In this document: positions 52,528 to 59,914 of the stretch, in pieces
Layout: each line of letters starts with the position of its first letter
Position numbering within the stretch: the stretch's first letter is position 1
DNA from: Levilactobacillus brevis
GTDB lineage: Bacteria; Bacillota; Bacilli; Lactobacillales; Lactobacillaceae
Length of the DNA stretch: 64,000 nt
Assembly (NCBI GenBank): GCA_003666485.1
Contig: CP032931.1
Coordinates: forward strand, 310,001-374,000
Direction of reading: 5' to 3'
The notes under the pieces: generated by a model
The model's database searches: none
What the model saw: the letters and a program-made list of their open reading frames with translations, nothing else
Told to the model about the DNA's origin: nothing
Position numbers and translations under genes: made by a program

Positions 52528-53276
52528 GATTTTCTCCCTTGGATTAATAGGCGATAGTAGCCTTTTTGTAGGACTTGCGTGACCCCATTGAGGGCCAGGC
52601 TTAATATGATGACGCAGAAAATGGCGGCGAAGACCTTGTCGATTTGGTAGCCGTTCTTCACCCGAATCATGTAGTAGCCCAGGCCGGCTTCGGCACTGAG
52701 CCATTCTCCGATGATGGCGCCGCTGACGCAATATGTGGCGGCAATGCGTAGGCCAGCGAAGAAGCCTTGCATGCCTTGGGGAATCTTGAGAATGCGATAG
52801 ACCTGCCAGCTCTTGGCGCCCATGGTCTGCAAGAAGCGAATCTGTTCGGTTGAGACCTTCCCCAGCGCCTCCGAAAATGCCACGATAATGGGAAAATAGC
52901 TCATCAAGATGACTAGAATGATCTTGGGCGTGATGCCAAAGCCAAACCACAGGCTCAGTAGCGGGCCCAGAACCATCACGGGGAGCGTCTGTGAGATGAC
53001 CAGCAGTGGGTAAAATGATTGGTGGACTAGTTGCCAGCGATCCATGACCAGCGCCGTCACGAAGGCCAGGGCGCAGGCAATCCCCAGGCCAATCAGTGAT
53101 TCGTAAAGCGTGACCCAGGAGTTGGCTAGTAATCCGCCAGCATCAACTTGAAGCGCCTGCATGACGGCAACGGGACTGGGCAAAATGAACGCTGGCGCTT
53201 GAAAGAGCGTCACGGCGAGTTGCCAAGTCACGAGGAGAATCACGAGACTGCCTAAGGGATAGAGTTTACGTGCCAT
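52524..53276 (-). CDS. thiX: Thiamine-precursor ABC transporter permease
   Basis: 250 residues, six membrane segments, coupling loop FSEALGKVSTEQIRFLQTMGAKSWQVYRILKIPQG of the SsuC/ThiX family. ATG 53276 has AAGGAGG upstream, 20 bp after the riboswitch terminator T run. It is the first gene of thiX-thiY-thiZ. Confidence 0.88.
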   Translation of the reverse strand: MARKLYPLGSLVILLVTWQLAVTLFQAPAFILPSPVAVMQALQVDAGGLLANSWVTLYESLIGLGIACALAFVTALVMDRWQLVHQSFYPLLVISQTLPVMVLGPLLSLWFGFGITPKIILVILMSYFPIIVAFSEALGKVSTEQIRFLQTMGAKSWQVYRILKIPQGMQGFFAGLRIAATYCVSGAIIGEWLSAEAGLGYYMIRVKNGYQIDKVFAAIFCVIILSLALNGVTQVLQKGYYRLLIQGRKS

Positions 53277-53296
53277 AACAGCCTCCTTTCTTGAAC

Positions 53297-53337
53297 AAAA
53301 AAGCTTCATCTGGGGAGTCGTTGCCGCCAGATGAAGC
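53297..53337 (-). terminator. Riboswitch-controlled terminator of thi operon
   Basis: GCTTCATCTGG (minus strand 53337-53327) pairs with CCAGATGAAGC (53313-53303), followed by six Ts on the minus strand. Confidence 0.9.
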
Positions 53338-53346
53338 ATCCGTGCG

Positions 53347-53432
53347 TTCCTCCCTACGCCAGTATTAGCTGACAGGTTCAATGGGTCAAAGTTCACAACT
53401 TACTCTCGTGCCGTTTAACGGTATCCCCAGAA
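53347..53432 (-). promoter_or_regulatory. TPP riboswitch aptamer
   Basis: On the minus strand: CTGGGGATACC start, CGAGAGTAAGTTG in place of the usual CTGAGA element, TTTGACCCATTGAACCTGTC, then CAGCTAATACTGGCGTAGGG, a clear TPP (THI) box. With the terminator at 53297 it should turn off the operon when thiamine pyrophosphate is present. Confidence 0.93.
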
Positions 53433-53450
53433 ACTTTTTAAGTTGGATTT

Positions 53451-53479
53451 AGTATAGCATGGCGAAAAGCGGGGTACAA
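53451..53479 (-). promoter_or_regulatory. Promoter of the thi operon
   Basis: Minus strand TTGTAC (53479-53474), 17-bp spacer, TATACT (53456-53451). Confidence 0.75.
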
Positions 53480-53718
53480 CTTAATTTTCTAAAATTGTAC
53501 GGGATTCTTCGAAATATGACTGGTAGTGCTGGATTTACAGGGATTCTCGCAGTTGGTGCACACAAATTTTCTTTTTATAATGATATTTATAAACGTCGAT
53601 ATATCAATAATTTTATAAAAATAACACCTATGAATAAATATCAATACTATGTGCAATTTATTTAAGGCTGTCGGCAAACGATTGAAGGATAAATCGATTA
53701 TTATTGGCAAGCACACCA

Positions 53719-53778
53719 GTAGCCGAGAGTCCGCCCACCGCGCTCCGACCCATATTTGGCGGACGGTAGGTGGCCAGT
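53719..53778 (+). repeat. B module with large internal deletion
   Basis: GTAGCCGAGAGTCCGCC is joined directly to CACCGCGCTCCGACCCATAT and the normal 3' end. The deletion end points coincide with the two GTCCGCC direct repeats of an intact B module. The conserved TTGGCAAGCAC spacer end precedes it. Confidence 0.8.
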
Positions 53779-53901
53779 CCCCGCTATGAGCCGCACCGCC
53801 ACCAGACAATTCACACCAACACAGGTCGCACCTCTTAATTTACTCGCTAAGCTAACTGGGGCCTCAAGCACAGAAGTTGTCAGGAGTTATCGTAAAATAG
53901 A

Positions 53902-54050
53902 CCCAAAGTCACGGGGCATAACGTGGCTTGGGAAATCTCAGCTTTGAGAGAAAATTAACGGACCATGTCAGACGACTACCATCAAATCGAGATGACAGGA
54001 GGTTCGAAAGCTGAGAGTAGGGGCTTCGTGTACGCGAGGCCTCTTTTTCT
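53902..54050 (+). ncRNA. Candidate structured small RNA with intrinsic terminator
   Basis: Three consecutive structures and no ORF: CCCAAAGTCACG/CGTGGCTTGGG (53902-53913, 53922-53932); CTCAGCTTT (53937-53945)/AAAGCTGAG (54007-54015), which encloses TGTCA (53966)/TGACA (53993); and a GGGGCTTCG...CGAGGCCTC terminator with five Ts (54019-54050). A separate promoter follows, so this looks like an independent RNA of about 150 nt. It resembles no family I recognise. Confidence 0.5.
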
Positions 54051-54079
54051 TGCGCAAGACCGTGTGATTGCGGTATACT
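54050..54079 (+). promoter_or_regulatory. Promoter of the FusB-like gene
   Basis: TTGCGC (54050-54055), 18-bp spacer, TATACT (54074-54079). Confidence 0.6.
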
Positions 54080-54125
54080 ACTAACACTTCAGCTAAAATG
54101 GCTGAATGCAAGGAGATGATCGACG

Positions 54126-54167
54126 ATGATGGCATCGTTATTTGTACGGAAAAGTGCTGCTAGTTAG
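54126..54167 (+). CDS. Leader peptide of FusB-like gene (13 aa)
   Basis: ATG ATG ... TAG encodes MMASLFVRKSAAS, with AAGGAG about 10 bases upstream. Arm 1 of the attenuator (GAAAAGTG, 54149-54156) lies inside its coding sequence, covering codons Arg-Lys-Ser-Ala. This is too short for ordinary gene finding but matches resistance-type leader peptides. Confidence 0.75.
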   Translation: MMASLFVRKSAAS

Positions 54168-54220
54168 GGACACTTTTCTGCAAGACCTTTCAGAGAAGTG
54201 TCAGGTTTGAATCTGAAAGG
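54149..54220 (+). promoter_or_regulatory. Four-arm translational attenuator
   Basis: Arm 1 GAAAAGTG (54149-54156) pairs with arm 2 CACTTTTC (54171-54178). Arm 3/4 CCTTTCAG (54186-54193)/CTGAAAGG (54213-54220) hides the Shine-Dalgarno GAAAGGA. The alternative GACACTTTTCT (54169-54179)/AGAGAAGTGTC (54192-54202) is topologically exclusive with 3:4, so a ribosome stalled on arm 1 would free the SD. Confidence 0.75.
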
Positions 54221-54231
54221 AAAAAATAAAC

Positions 54232-54879
54232 ATGAAACCGACAATCACCGCCTACGAATATAGTTATATCAGACAACAGATCGACGCCTTAGTGAGCGCC
54301 TATCTTTCGGTAAATGACAAGCACATGCGCCGCGTCGTTCGGGATACGACACTGGAGCGCATCAAGCCCTTAGTGCCGCTGGCCGAACCAGCCGTGCAAG
54401 AATTCTTGACGCGCCTGCAGCCGGATCGGTTGACCCGTAAGGCCGCAGCTGAGATTGTGCCGTTGCTAGAACCCCTAGTGGTACCATTTCCGGAATTGTC
54501 GACCAAGCAGTTAAGCAAGCTATTTCGTAAGGTGAAGAAGCTCAAACAGCCGGAATGGGCGACTTTGAACTTACACCAGCTCACGTATCTGGGTTGGAAC
54601 GACGGCGGTAACCAGAAGAAATACCTGGTGGCGCCGTATCAGGATCGGCTGATCGGCATTCAAGGCGACCTCGCCCCACAAGTGGTCAAGGGCGTCTGCA
54701 GCATTTGCCACACGATTGGCAACGTGTCGCTATTCGTCTCGACGACCAAGCGCTCGGGACTGGGAAGCTACACGCGTAACGGCAATTACATTTGCCGCGA
54801 CAGTGCGCAATGCAACCGCCAGTTGACTGATCCCCAAGGCCTTGCCGACTTCATTGCGGTCGTGCGGCCGAAAAAATAA
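54232..54879 (+). CDS. FusB/FusC-family EF-G-binding protein
   Basis: 215 residues, the usual FusB length. Helical N-terminal half (YSYIRQQIDALVSAYLSVND) and C-terminal domain with the four-cysteine zinc finger: CSICHTIG...LFVSTTKRSGLGSYTRNGNYICRDSAQCNRQL. Proteins of this family bind elongation factor G and release it from fusidic-acid-stalled ribosomes; many chromosomal copies in Firmicutes have uncertain native roles. SD at 54215 is embedded in the attenuator. It is followed by a strong terminator. Confidence 0.88.
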   Translation: MKPTITAYEYSYIRQQIDALVSAYLSVNDKHMRRVVRDTTLERIKPLVPLAEPAVQEFLTRLQPDRLTRKAAAEIVPLLEPLVVPFPELSTKQLSKLFRKVKKLKQPEWATLNLHQLTYLGWNDGGNQKKYLVAPYQDRLIGIQGDLAPQVVKGVCSICHTIGNVSLFVSTTKRSGLGSYTRNGNYICRDSAQCNRQLTDPQGLADFIAVVRPKK

Positions 54880-54890
54880 AGAGTGAATCG

Positions 54891-54928
54891 GGCCTCCCAA
54901 CGACAACTGTCGTGACGGGGGCCTTTTT
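54891..54928 (+). terminator. Terminator after FusB-like gene
   Basis: GGCC(TCC)...GACA and TGTC...GGGGGCC arms with five Ts. Confidence 0.7.
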
Positions 54929-54940
54929 GAGCGGCAATGA

Positions 54941-54954
54941 GAAAGCGCTTCACC
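54941..54954. promoter_or_regulatory. Possible cre-like site before EamA gene
   Basis: GAGAAAGCGCTTCA has the AAGCGCTT core of a CcpA site but only partial flanks. It lies upstream of an extended -10 (TGTTATAAT, TATAAT at 55009-55014). Confidence 0.35.
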
Positions 54955-55055
54955 CTAAGAACTTGGTGAAATTTCCCTGAGTCGGCCGGGATTGACGATT
55001 AGATTTGTTATAATGAATCTTGCTTTGTGAATTTAAGAGTGAGAGGGAAATGACT

Positions 55056-55097
55056 ATGTTACAAGCATTTGCAGAAATCAAGGTGGCGCGGTCATGA
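55056..55097 (+). CDS. 13-codon upstream ORF coupled to the EamA gene
   Basis: ATG 55056 to TGA 55095-55097 encodes MLQAFAEIKVARS and has GAGAGGGAA upstream. Its TGA overlaps the ATG of the transporter (ATGA), and the SD of that gene (AAGGTGG) is inside it. It may be a translational-coupling leader. Confidence 0.5.
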   Translation: MLQAFAEIKVARS

Positions 55098-56029
55098 CGC
55101 CACAACATCATTTACGCGGGGTCTTACTCGCCAGCGTGGCCTGCATCTTGTGGGGGATCTCCGGGGTGGCCGCGAGCACGTTATTTGGGTTGAATCCCCA
55201 TGTGACGGCCTTGTGGCTGACGCAGGTCCGGATGATCACGGCCGGTATTATTTTGCTGGTCTTGGGCCAAGTGATTGGGGTCAAGCCGTTTGAAATCTGG
55301 CGACAAAAGGCGACCGGTCTGCGGGTCATCAGCTACGGTTTGTTAGGGTTGGTGCCCGTTCAGCTCTGTTACTTCGAGGCCGTCAAGTTTGGTAACGCCC
55401 CGATTGCGACCATCATTCAGTTCTTGGGACCCTTCATCATTAGTATTTACTTCCTGTTATTTAAACACGTCACGCCGACGCGACCGGAAGCTGGCGGCAT
55501 GTTGCTGGCCTTTGTGGGCACGCTATTGATCGTGACCCATGGCCATTTAAACAGCCTGGCTATTTCGCCGGTCGTTCTCTTCTGGGGTGGCCTGTCCGCC
55601 ATCGGGGTGGCAACCAACACGCTGCTTCCGCGGCCGTTACTGCCAAAATTCGGTGCGGTATCCGTCACTGGTTGGGGGCTACTGGTGGCCGGTATCTGCT
55701 TAAATATCTTCGGACCAGTCTGGCAAGATCACATCACGCTGACCTGGGCGGGCTGGTCCATGATCGGCATCATCATTATTTTTGGAACGGTTATTCCGTT
55801 TCTGATGTTCGCTCACGCGCTGGCCTACATCTTACCGACCACGGCCAGTCTGCTAGACGCCTTCGAACCGCTATCGGCGACGGTCTTCTCCGTGATGTTT
55901 CTCAGCGTTCAGCTGACCAAGTACGACTTGATTGGCGGCACGCTGGTGATTCTGGCGGTCATGGCACTGTCACTAAATGGCCACCAGATGCTTCGCCTGA
56001 TTCGCCGTTTCCGCACGAAAGTCGATTAG
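55094..56029 (+). CDS. EamA/DMT-family transporter
   Basis: 311 residues with ten hydrophobic segments and two EamA repeats: the first begins VLLASVACILWGISGVAASTLFG, the second VLFWGGLSAIGVATNTLLPR. It ends with FEPLSATVFSVMFL in the last repeat. RhaT/YdcZ-type DMT proteins export amino acids or other metabolites. AAGGTGG lies 8 bases before ATG 55094. A repeat module follows the gene, and the substrate is unknown. Confidence 0.87.
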   Translation: MTPQHHLRGVLLASVACILWGISGVAASTLFGLNPHVTALWLTQVRMITAGIILLVLGQVIGVKPFEIWRQKATGLRVISYGLLGLVPVQLCYFEAVKFGNAPIATIIQFLGPFIISIYFLLFKHVTPTRPEAGGMLLAFVGTLLIVTHGHLNSLAISPVVLFWGGLSAIGVATNTLLPRPLLPKFGAVSVTGWGLLVAGICLNIFGPVWQDHITLTWAGWSMIGIIIIFGTVIPFLMFAHALAYILPTTASLLDAFEPLSATVFSVMFLSVQLTKYDLIGGTLVILAVMALSLNGHQMLRLIRRFRTKVD

Positions 56030-56094
56030 CGTTTAGTAGCTGAGGAGTGAAAGTAGCAACCGAAGACTGGTTATTTACAGCGACATAGGTTGAG

Positions 56095-56284
56095 CTGGCC
56101 GCCTACCGCCCGCCAAATATGAGCTGGAACGCGGTGGGCGACGGGACGAGCCGAAGGACGGTCTCGTCTCCTCAACTTTAAGCCGAAGACCGCGTCTCAA
56201 AGTTGCCAGTTCCCTAACCGGCATGAATCGCGCCGCTAAGGGAACTCCCACGGCTGAGCTCATATTTGGCAGACTCTCGGCTAC
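56095..56284 (-). repeat. Structured intergenic repeat, B module on minus strand
   Basis: Outer helix CGCCAAATATGAGCT (56111-56125)/AGCTCATATTTGGCA (56257-56271), a further paired variant. The second arm is CAACTTTGAG/CTTAAAGTTG. A short spacer remnant (AAGTGCTTA, ACTGATAAGC) extends to about 56380, but the A module is gone. It lies between convergent genes. Confidence 0.87.
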
Positions 56285-56458
56285 GGAAGTGCTTAACCAC
56301 CAATTGGTTTAATTCTTGGCAAAATGGCATTACGGTCAGATCTGGCCCAATTCAGTGTCACTGATAAGCGGCAATTCGCTGAAATAAGCCAGTAGTCAGT
56401 GGTACGTTATCCAGAAAAATTTAATAGTGTATGCATGCGTTTAACCTTCAAAACAACC

Positions 56459-56509
56459 GAAAGGCGTCGCCAACTAACCAGCTAAGTGGTTGATTGACGA
56501 CGCCTTTTG
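56459..56509. terminator. Bidirectional terminator before copB 3' end
   Basis: AAGGCGTCG (56461-56469) pairs with CGACGCCTT (56498-56506), with A and T runs outside. Confidence 0.8.
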
Positions 56510-56535
56510 CGTACAAATTTATTTGATGAGCGAAA

Positions 56536-58668
56536 CTAGTCTGTTGCCACATCCTTGATCTTCAGAGTCATGGCGTTGATAGCCACGATGATGGTGCTCA
56601 GTGACATGACCACGGCACCTACCATTGGGTCCAGCATGAAGCCGATTGGTGCTAATACACCGGCGGCCAGTGGAATTGCAATCAGGTTATAACCGGCACC
56701 CCACCAGAGGTTTTCGGTCATCTTGCGTTGCGTGGCGCGGGCCAGGTCTAAGAACTGAATGACGTCAGCCGGGTCACTGGAGACCAGGATAATGTCGGCC
56801 GATTCAATGGCCACATCCGTCCCAGAGCCAATGGCCATGCCGATGTCGGCACGGGCCAGGCTAGGCGCATCGTTGACCCCGTCCCCAATGAAGAGGACCT
56901 TACCCTTTTGCTGGTATTCTTGAACCAAACGTTCCTTATCTTCTGGCAACAAGCGGGCCCGAACGTCCGTGATGCCGACACTAGCGGCGACCTTGTTGGC
57001 CGTTTCTTGGTTATCCCCAGTCAACATGACTGGCGTGATGCCTTGGCGTTTCAAGGAAGCAACCAGCGTTTTGGCGGCGGGCTTGATTTGGTCCCCCTGG
57101 GCGACGAGTCCCAAGACCTGATTATCGGCGACCAGATAGCTGATGGAATTGCCTTCAGCGGCTAAGGTCGTGAATTGGTCGTGGTCATAATCCAAGTGCT
57201 TTTGCACTAAATAGTTCACGGAAACGACGCCGTACGTGGTATCCCCAATCGTACCGAATTGGCCCAAACCGGTTTCTTGATGCGTATCGGTGGCCGGCGT
57301 TACGGTGAGGTTGCGGGCCTTGGCAGCGGTCAAGATTCCCGTAGCCAAGGGGTGACTAGAGCCACTTTCCAAGGCGGCTAACCGTTGTAAGACGGCCGTT
57401 TCGTCCAAATCAGCGGTTAAACTGATCAGGTGGTTGACCTTGAATTCACCCATGGTTAGCGTCCCGGTTTTGTCCATCAAAGCAAACTTTAATTGGTTAA
57501 CCTGTTCCATCGCATTACGGTTACGAATCAGCAGGCCGTTTTGTGCGGCAAGTGCGGTGCTCCGGGAAACGACCAGTGGCACCGCTAAGCCCAAAGCGTG
57601 GGGGCAGGCGATGACGAAGACGGCAACGGCGACGGGTAAAGCTACGGCCAAGTTGGCCACGGTCAGCCAAACGATGAAGGCTAAGATGCCGGCAAACAAA
57701 GCGGCGTAGAACAACCAGCCAGCAACTTTGTCGGCCAAATTTTCAGACTTGGATTTGGCGTGCTTGGCGTCGCTGATCAGCTTCATGACTTGGGCCAGGT
57801 AGCCGGAGTCCCCGGTTCCCGTGACGGTGGCGGTCAAAGTTCCGGTCCCGTTGACGGCACCCCCAATTAAGGTGTCGCCGCTGGCCTTCTTGATGGCCTT
57901 GGATTCCCCGGTAACCAGGGATTCATTGACGTCGGAGGTCCCGGTCACGATTTTAGCATCGGCGGGAATTTGTTCTCCGGCCCGAATAACCACCGTTTGG
58001 CCAACTTGTAAGTCACTTAACTTCACATCATGCGTGTTTCCTTGGTCATCGACGACGTGAGCTTCTTGTGGTAATAATTTGCCCAGCGCGTCGACCGCGG
58101 AACCCGCGTTCATGACCGTGTTCATTTCAATCCAGTGACCCAGTAACATGATGACGATCAGGGTCGATAGCTCCCAGAAGAAATTGTTGACGACGGGGGT
58201 GACGTGGAAAATGTCGTTGGCAATCACGGCGTAAATGCTGTAAACGTAGGCGACGCCGATCCCCATGGCAATCAAGGTCATCATGGCGGGACGCTTCATC
58301 TGTAGTTCGGCCTTGGCCCCACTGAAGAAGGGGGCGCCGCCGTAGAAGAAGAGAATCGAGCCGAGGACGGCGACAATCCAGTCGCTGCCGGGGAAAATCA
58401 GTTGAAAGGGCAAGGTCATGCCCATCATTGGTGACATTAGGATAACGGGAATCGTTAAGATCAGGGATACCCAGAACTTGCGTTTCAGATTACCCATGTG
58501 CATCATGTGGCCATCACCCATGTCCATATCCATGTGGGTCATGTCCATGTTACTCATGTCTTGGTGCTCGTCTGCGGGCTGGTCCATCGCCATTTTGGTG
58601 TGGTCCATGCCCTTCATATCGTGTTGCATATTCATGTGACTCATTCCTAAATGGCGTTCGTTTTTCAT
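56536..58668 (-). CDS. copB: Copper-exporting P1B-type ATPase
   Basis: 710 residues. The N-terminus is Met/His-rich (MNMQHDMKGMDHTKMAMDQ... HMDMDMGDGHMMH), a metal-binding feature of CopB. The TM6 motif is CPH (IACPHALGLA) rather than CPC, again CopB. DKTGTLT, TGES and GDGVNDAPSLA are intact. It pumps copper/silver out of the cell. ATG 58668 overlaps the copY stop by 4 bp, so the pair is one unit under CopY. Confidence 0.92.
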   Translation of the reverse strand: MKNERHLGMSHMNMQHDMKGMDHTKMAMDQPADEHQDMSNMDMTHMDMDMGDGHMMHMGNLKRKFWVSLILTIPVILMSPMMGMTLPFQLIFPGSDWIVAVLGSILFFYGGAPFFSGAKAELQMKRPAMMTLIAMGIGVAYVYSIYAVIANDIFHVTPVVNNFFWELSTLIVIMLLGHWIEMNTVMNAGSAVDALGKLLPQEAHVVDDQGNTHDVKLSDLQVGQTVVIRAGEQIPADAKIVTGTSDVNESLVTGESKAIKKASGDTLIGGAVNGTGTLTATVTGTGDSGYLAQVMKLISDAKHAKSKSENLADKVAGWLFYAALFAGILAFIVWLTVANLAVALPVAVAVFVIACPHALGLAVPLVVSRSTALAAQNGLLIRNRNAMEQVNQLKFALMDKTGTLTMGEFKVNHLISLTADLDETAVLQRLAALESGSSHPLATGILTAAKARNLTVTPATDTHQETGLGQFGTIGDTTYGVVSVNYLVQKHLDYDHDQFTTLAAEGNSISYLVADNQVLGLVAQGDQIKPAAKTLVASLKRQGITPVMLTGDNQETANKVAASVGITDVRARLLPEDKERLVQEYQQKGKVLFIGDGVNDAPSLARADIGMAIGSGTDVAIESADIILVSSDPADVIQFLDLARATQRKMTENLWWGAGYNLIAIPLAAGVLAPIGFMLDPMVGAVVMSLSTIIVAINAMTLKIKDVATD

Positions 58669-59108
58669 GATTCACAACTCCCTTCGCAACCGTCCGGCAG
58701 GCAGTCACAGTGGACTGCGTCGGGGGCGGTTGGCAATTTCTTGGCTAAAACGTCGATTAAATGTTGGACGTCGGCCTTGCTCATCTCGGTTTGTTCCAGG
58801 ACGTGGGCAATCGACGTGCCGCGGTGCATCGCACACATCTGGTCGAGTTCGTTGATCAATGCCGTGTCCATTGCACTTTGTTCCGGAATCAGCGGGGTAT
58901 AAATGAACTGGCGGCCCTGCTTGGTGGTGGCCAGTGCGCCCTTCTTGACCAGGCGGCCAATCAGCGTCTTGATCGTGGCCGGTTTCCAATCATGTTGTTG
59001 GGCGAGTAAGTCAATGATGGTGCGGCTATCAGTCTGCTTTAAGGTCCAGACGATTCGCATCACGCGCCATTCTGCGTCAGAAATGGTCACGGCTAATGCT
59101 GTTGCCAT
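58665..59108 (-). CDS. copY: Copper-responsive repressor
   Basis: 147 residues. BlaI/CopY winged helix (ISDAEWRVMRIVWTLKQTDSRTIIDLLAQQHDWKPATIKTLIGRLVKKGALATTKQGRQFIYTP) and a C-terminal Cys cluster CDCLPDGCEGSC, the Cu/Zn-binding hook of CopY. ATG 59108 has GGAG 9 bases upstream; the site overlaps an earlier ATG at 59117. The cop box at 59161 fits autoregulation. Confidence 0.92.
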   Translation of the reverse strand: MATALAVTISDAEWRVMRIVWTLKQTDSRTIIDLLAQQHDWKPATIKTLIGRLVKKGALATTKQGRQFIYTPLIPEQSAMDTALINELDQMCAMHRGTSIAHVLEQTEMSKADVQHLIDVLAKKLPTAPDAVHCDCLPDGCEGSCES

Positions 59109-59160
59109 AGCGAACAACTCCTTTGATGAACAGTCTCTGTTCGATTGATTAGTTACAGTT

Positions 59161-59170
59161 TACATTTGTA
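59161..59170. promoter_or_regulatory. cop box (CopY operator)
   Basis: TACATTTGTA matches TACANNTGTA exactly, 53 bp upstream of copY. A partial second site, TACAGTTTACA, adjoins. Confidence 0.88.
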
Positions 59171-59266
59171 ATCGTTCGGTGTCAAGAGGAAGGTCTCGGT
59201 GGGAAAGGGTATTCTGCTAATTAGTGAAGAGCGCTAGCGACGTAGGCCTGAAGCGAATCGTAAATA

Positions 59267-59312
59267 AAAATCACTATCAGATTTAAAGGATGAAATCTGG
59301 TGGTGATTTTTC
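59267..59312 (-). terminator. Terminator after antitoxin gene
   Basis: AAAATCACTATCAGATTT (59267-59284) pairs with AAATCTGGTGGTGATTTT (59292-59309), with outer T run on both strands. Confidence 0.8.
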
Positions 59313-59329
59313 ACTGGAAGATTAGAATT

Positions 59330-59596
59330 TCACGTAAACTTAATCTTAATGGTTTTGCCCATCGCATGAGCAATCTCAGCCAATTTGTCAAACGTCACAT
59401 TATCGCCGTGCTCAATCCTAGCAATGGTTGATTGGGGGACGTTGGCGCGTTCGGCTAAATCAGCTTGAGTCAAACCAGCCTCTTCACGTGCATGATATAG
59501 CGCTAAGGCACTGGCTGATTTTTCCTTGTCAGCATGGTAAGCTTTAGCAAATTCTGGGTCCTTCAATTCCCGGTTTAAAATATCATTGATTTTCAT
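59330..59596 (-). CDS. XRE/HigA-like antitoxin
   Basis: 88 residues from ATG 59596 (GGAGG 9 bases upstream). It is a helix-turn-helix protein: AREEAGLTQADLAERANVPQSTIARIEHGDNVTFDKLAEIAHAMG. This is the typical size and position of a HigA antitoxin encoded after its toxin. The partner upstream is broken, so this may be an orphan antitoxin. Confidence 0.83.
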   Translation of the reverse strand: MKINDILNRELKDPEFAKAYHADKEKSASALALYHAREEAGLTQADLAERANVPQSTIARIEHGDNVTFDKLAEIAHAMGKTIKIKFT

Positions 59597-59597
59597 G

Positions 59598-59813
59598 CTA
59601 GTTGTCCTCCCATTCTGTTCGTAACGCCAAAGCGTGTTTAATTTCAGCAGCTGGCGTTTTTTGTGTCTTTTTAGTAAATCCATGGGTAATTATATAACGT
59701 GAACCAGTAACGTGGAAATATAGTGCCCTTTGAATGTTACTGGAGGTTTTACTTCGCAATTCGTATAAAACTTTCTCTGACCATCTCAGGTACCGGTGAA
59801 CTGTTGAAATCAG
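59598..59813 (-). pseudogene. HigB/Gp49-like toxin remnant (N-terminal truncation)
   Basis: The frame ending at TAG 59600-59598 encodes KVLYELRSKTSSNIQRALYF..TGSRYIITHGFTKKTQKTPAAEIKHALALRTEW, which matches the C-terminal two-thirds of HigB/RelE-type toxins (LYELR, HGFxKKTQKTP). Upstream, the frame hits TAA at 59816-59814 and has no start codon, so about 40 N-terminal residues are missing. It directly precedes the antitoxin (one-base gap). Confidence 0.8.
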
Positions 59814-59914
59814 TTATCCATAAGCTGAAGTTATGCTAGTTTAATATCTACTTGTTATTAAATTCACAATTCGTGCGATATACTCAAGTCATCAAGCAAT
59901 GGGAGGAATTACTT

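Noticed and set aside
53459..53665. AT-rich frame of 68 codons upstream of the thi promoter
   Set aside because: No ribosome site or family, and it begins inside the thi promoter on the opposite strand. It may be debris of an AT-rich insertion, but nothing can be supported.
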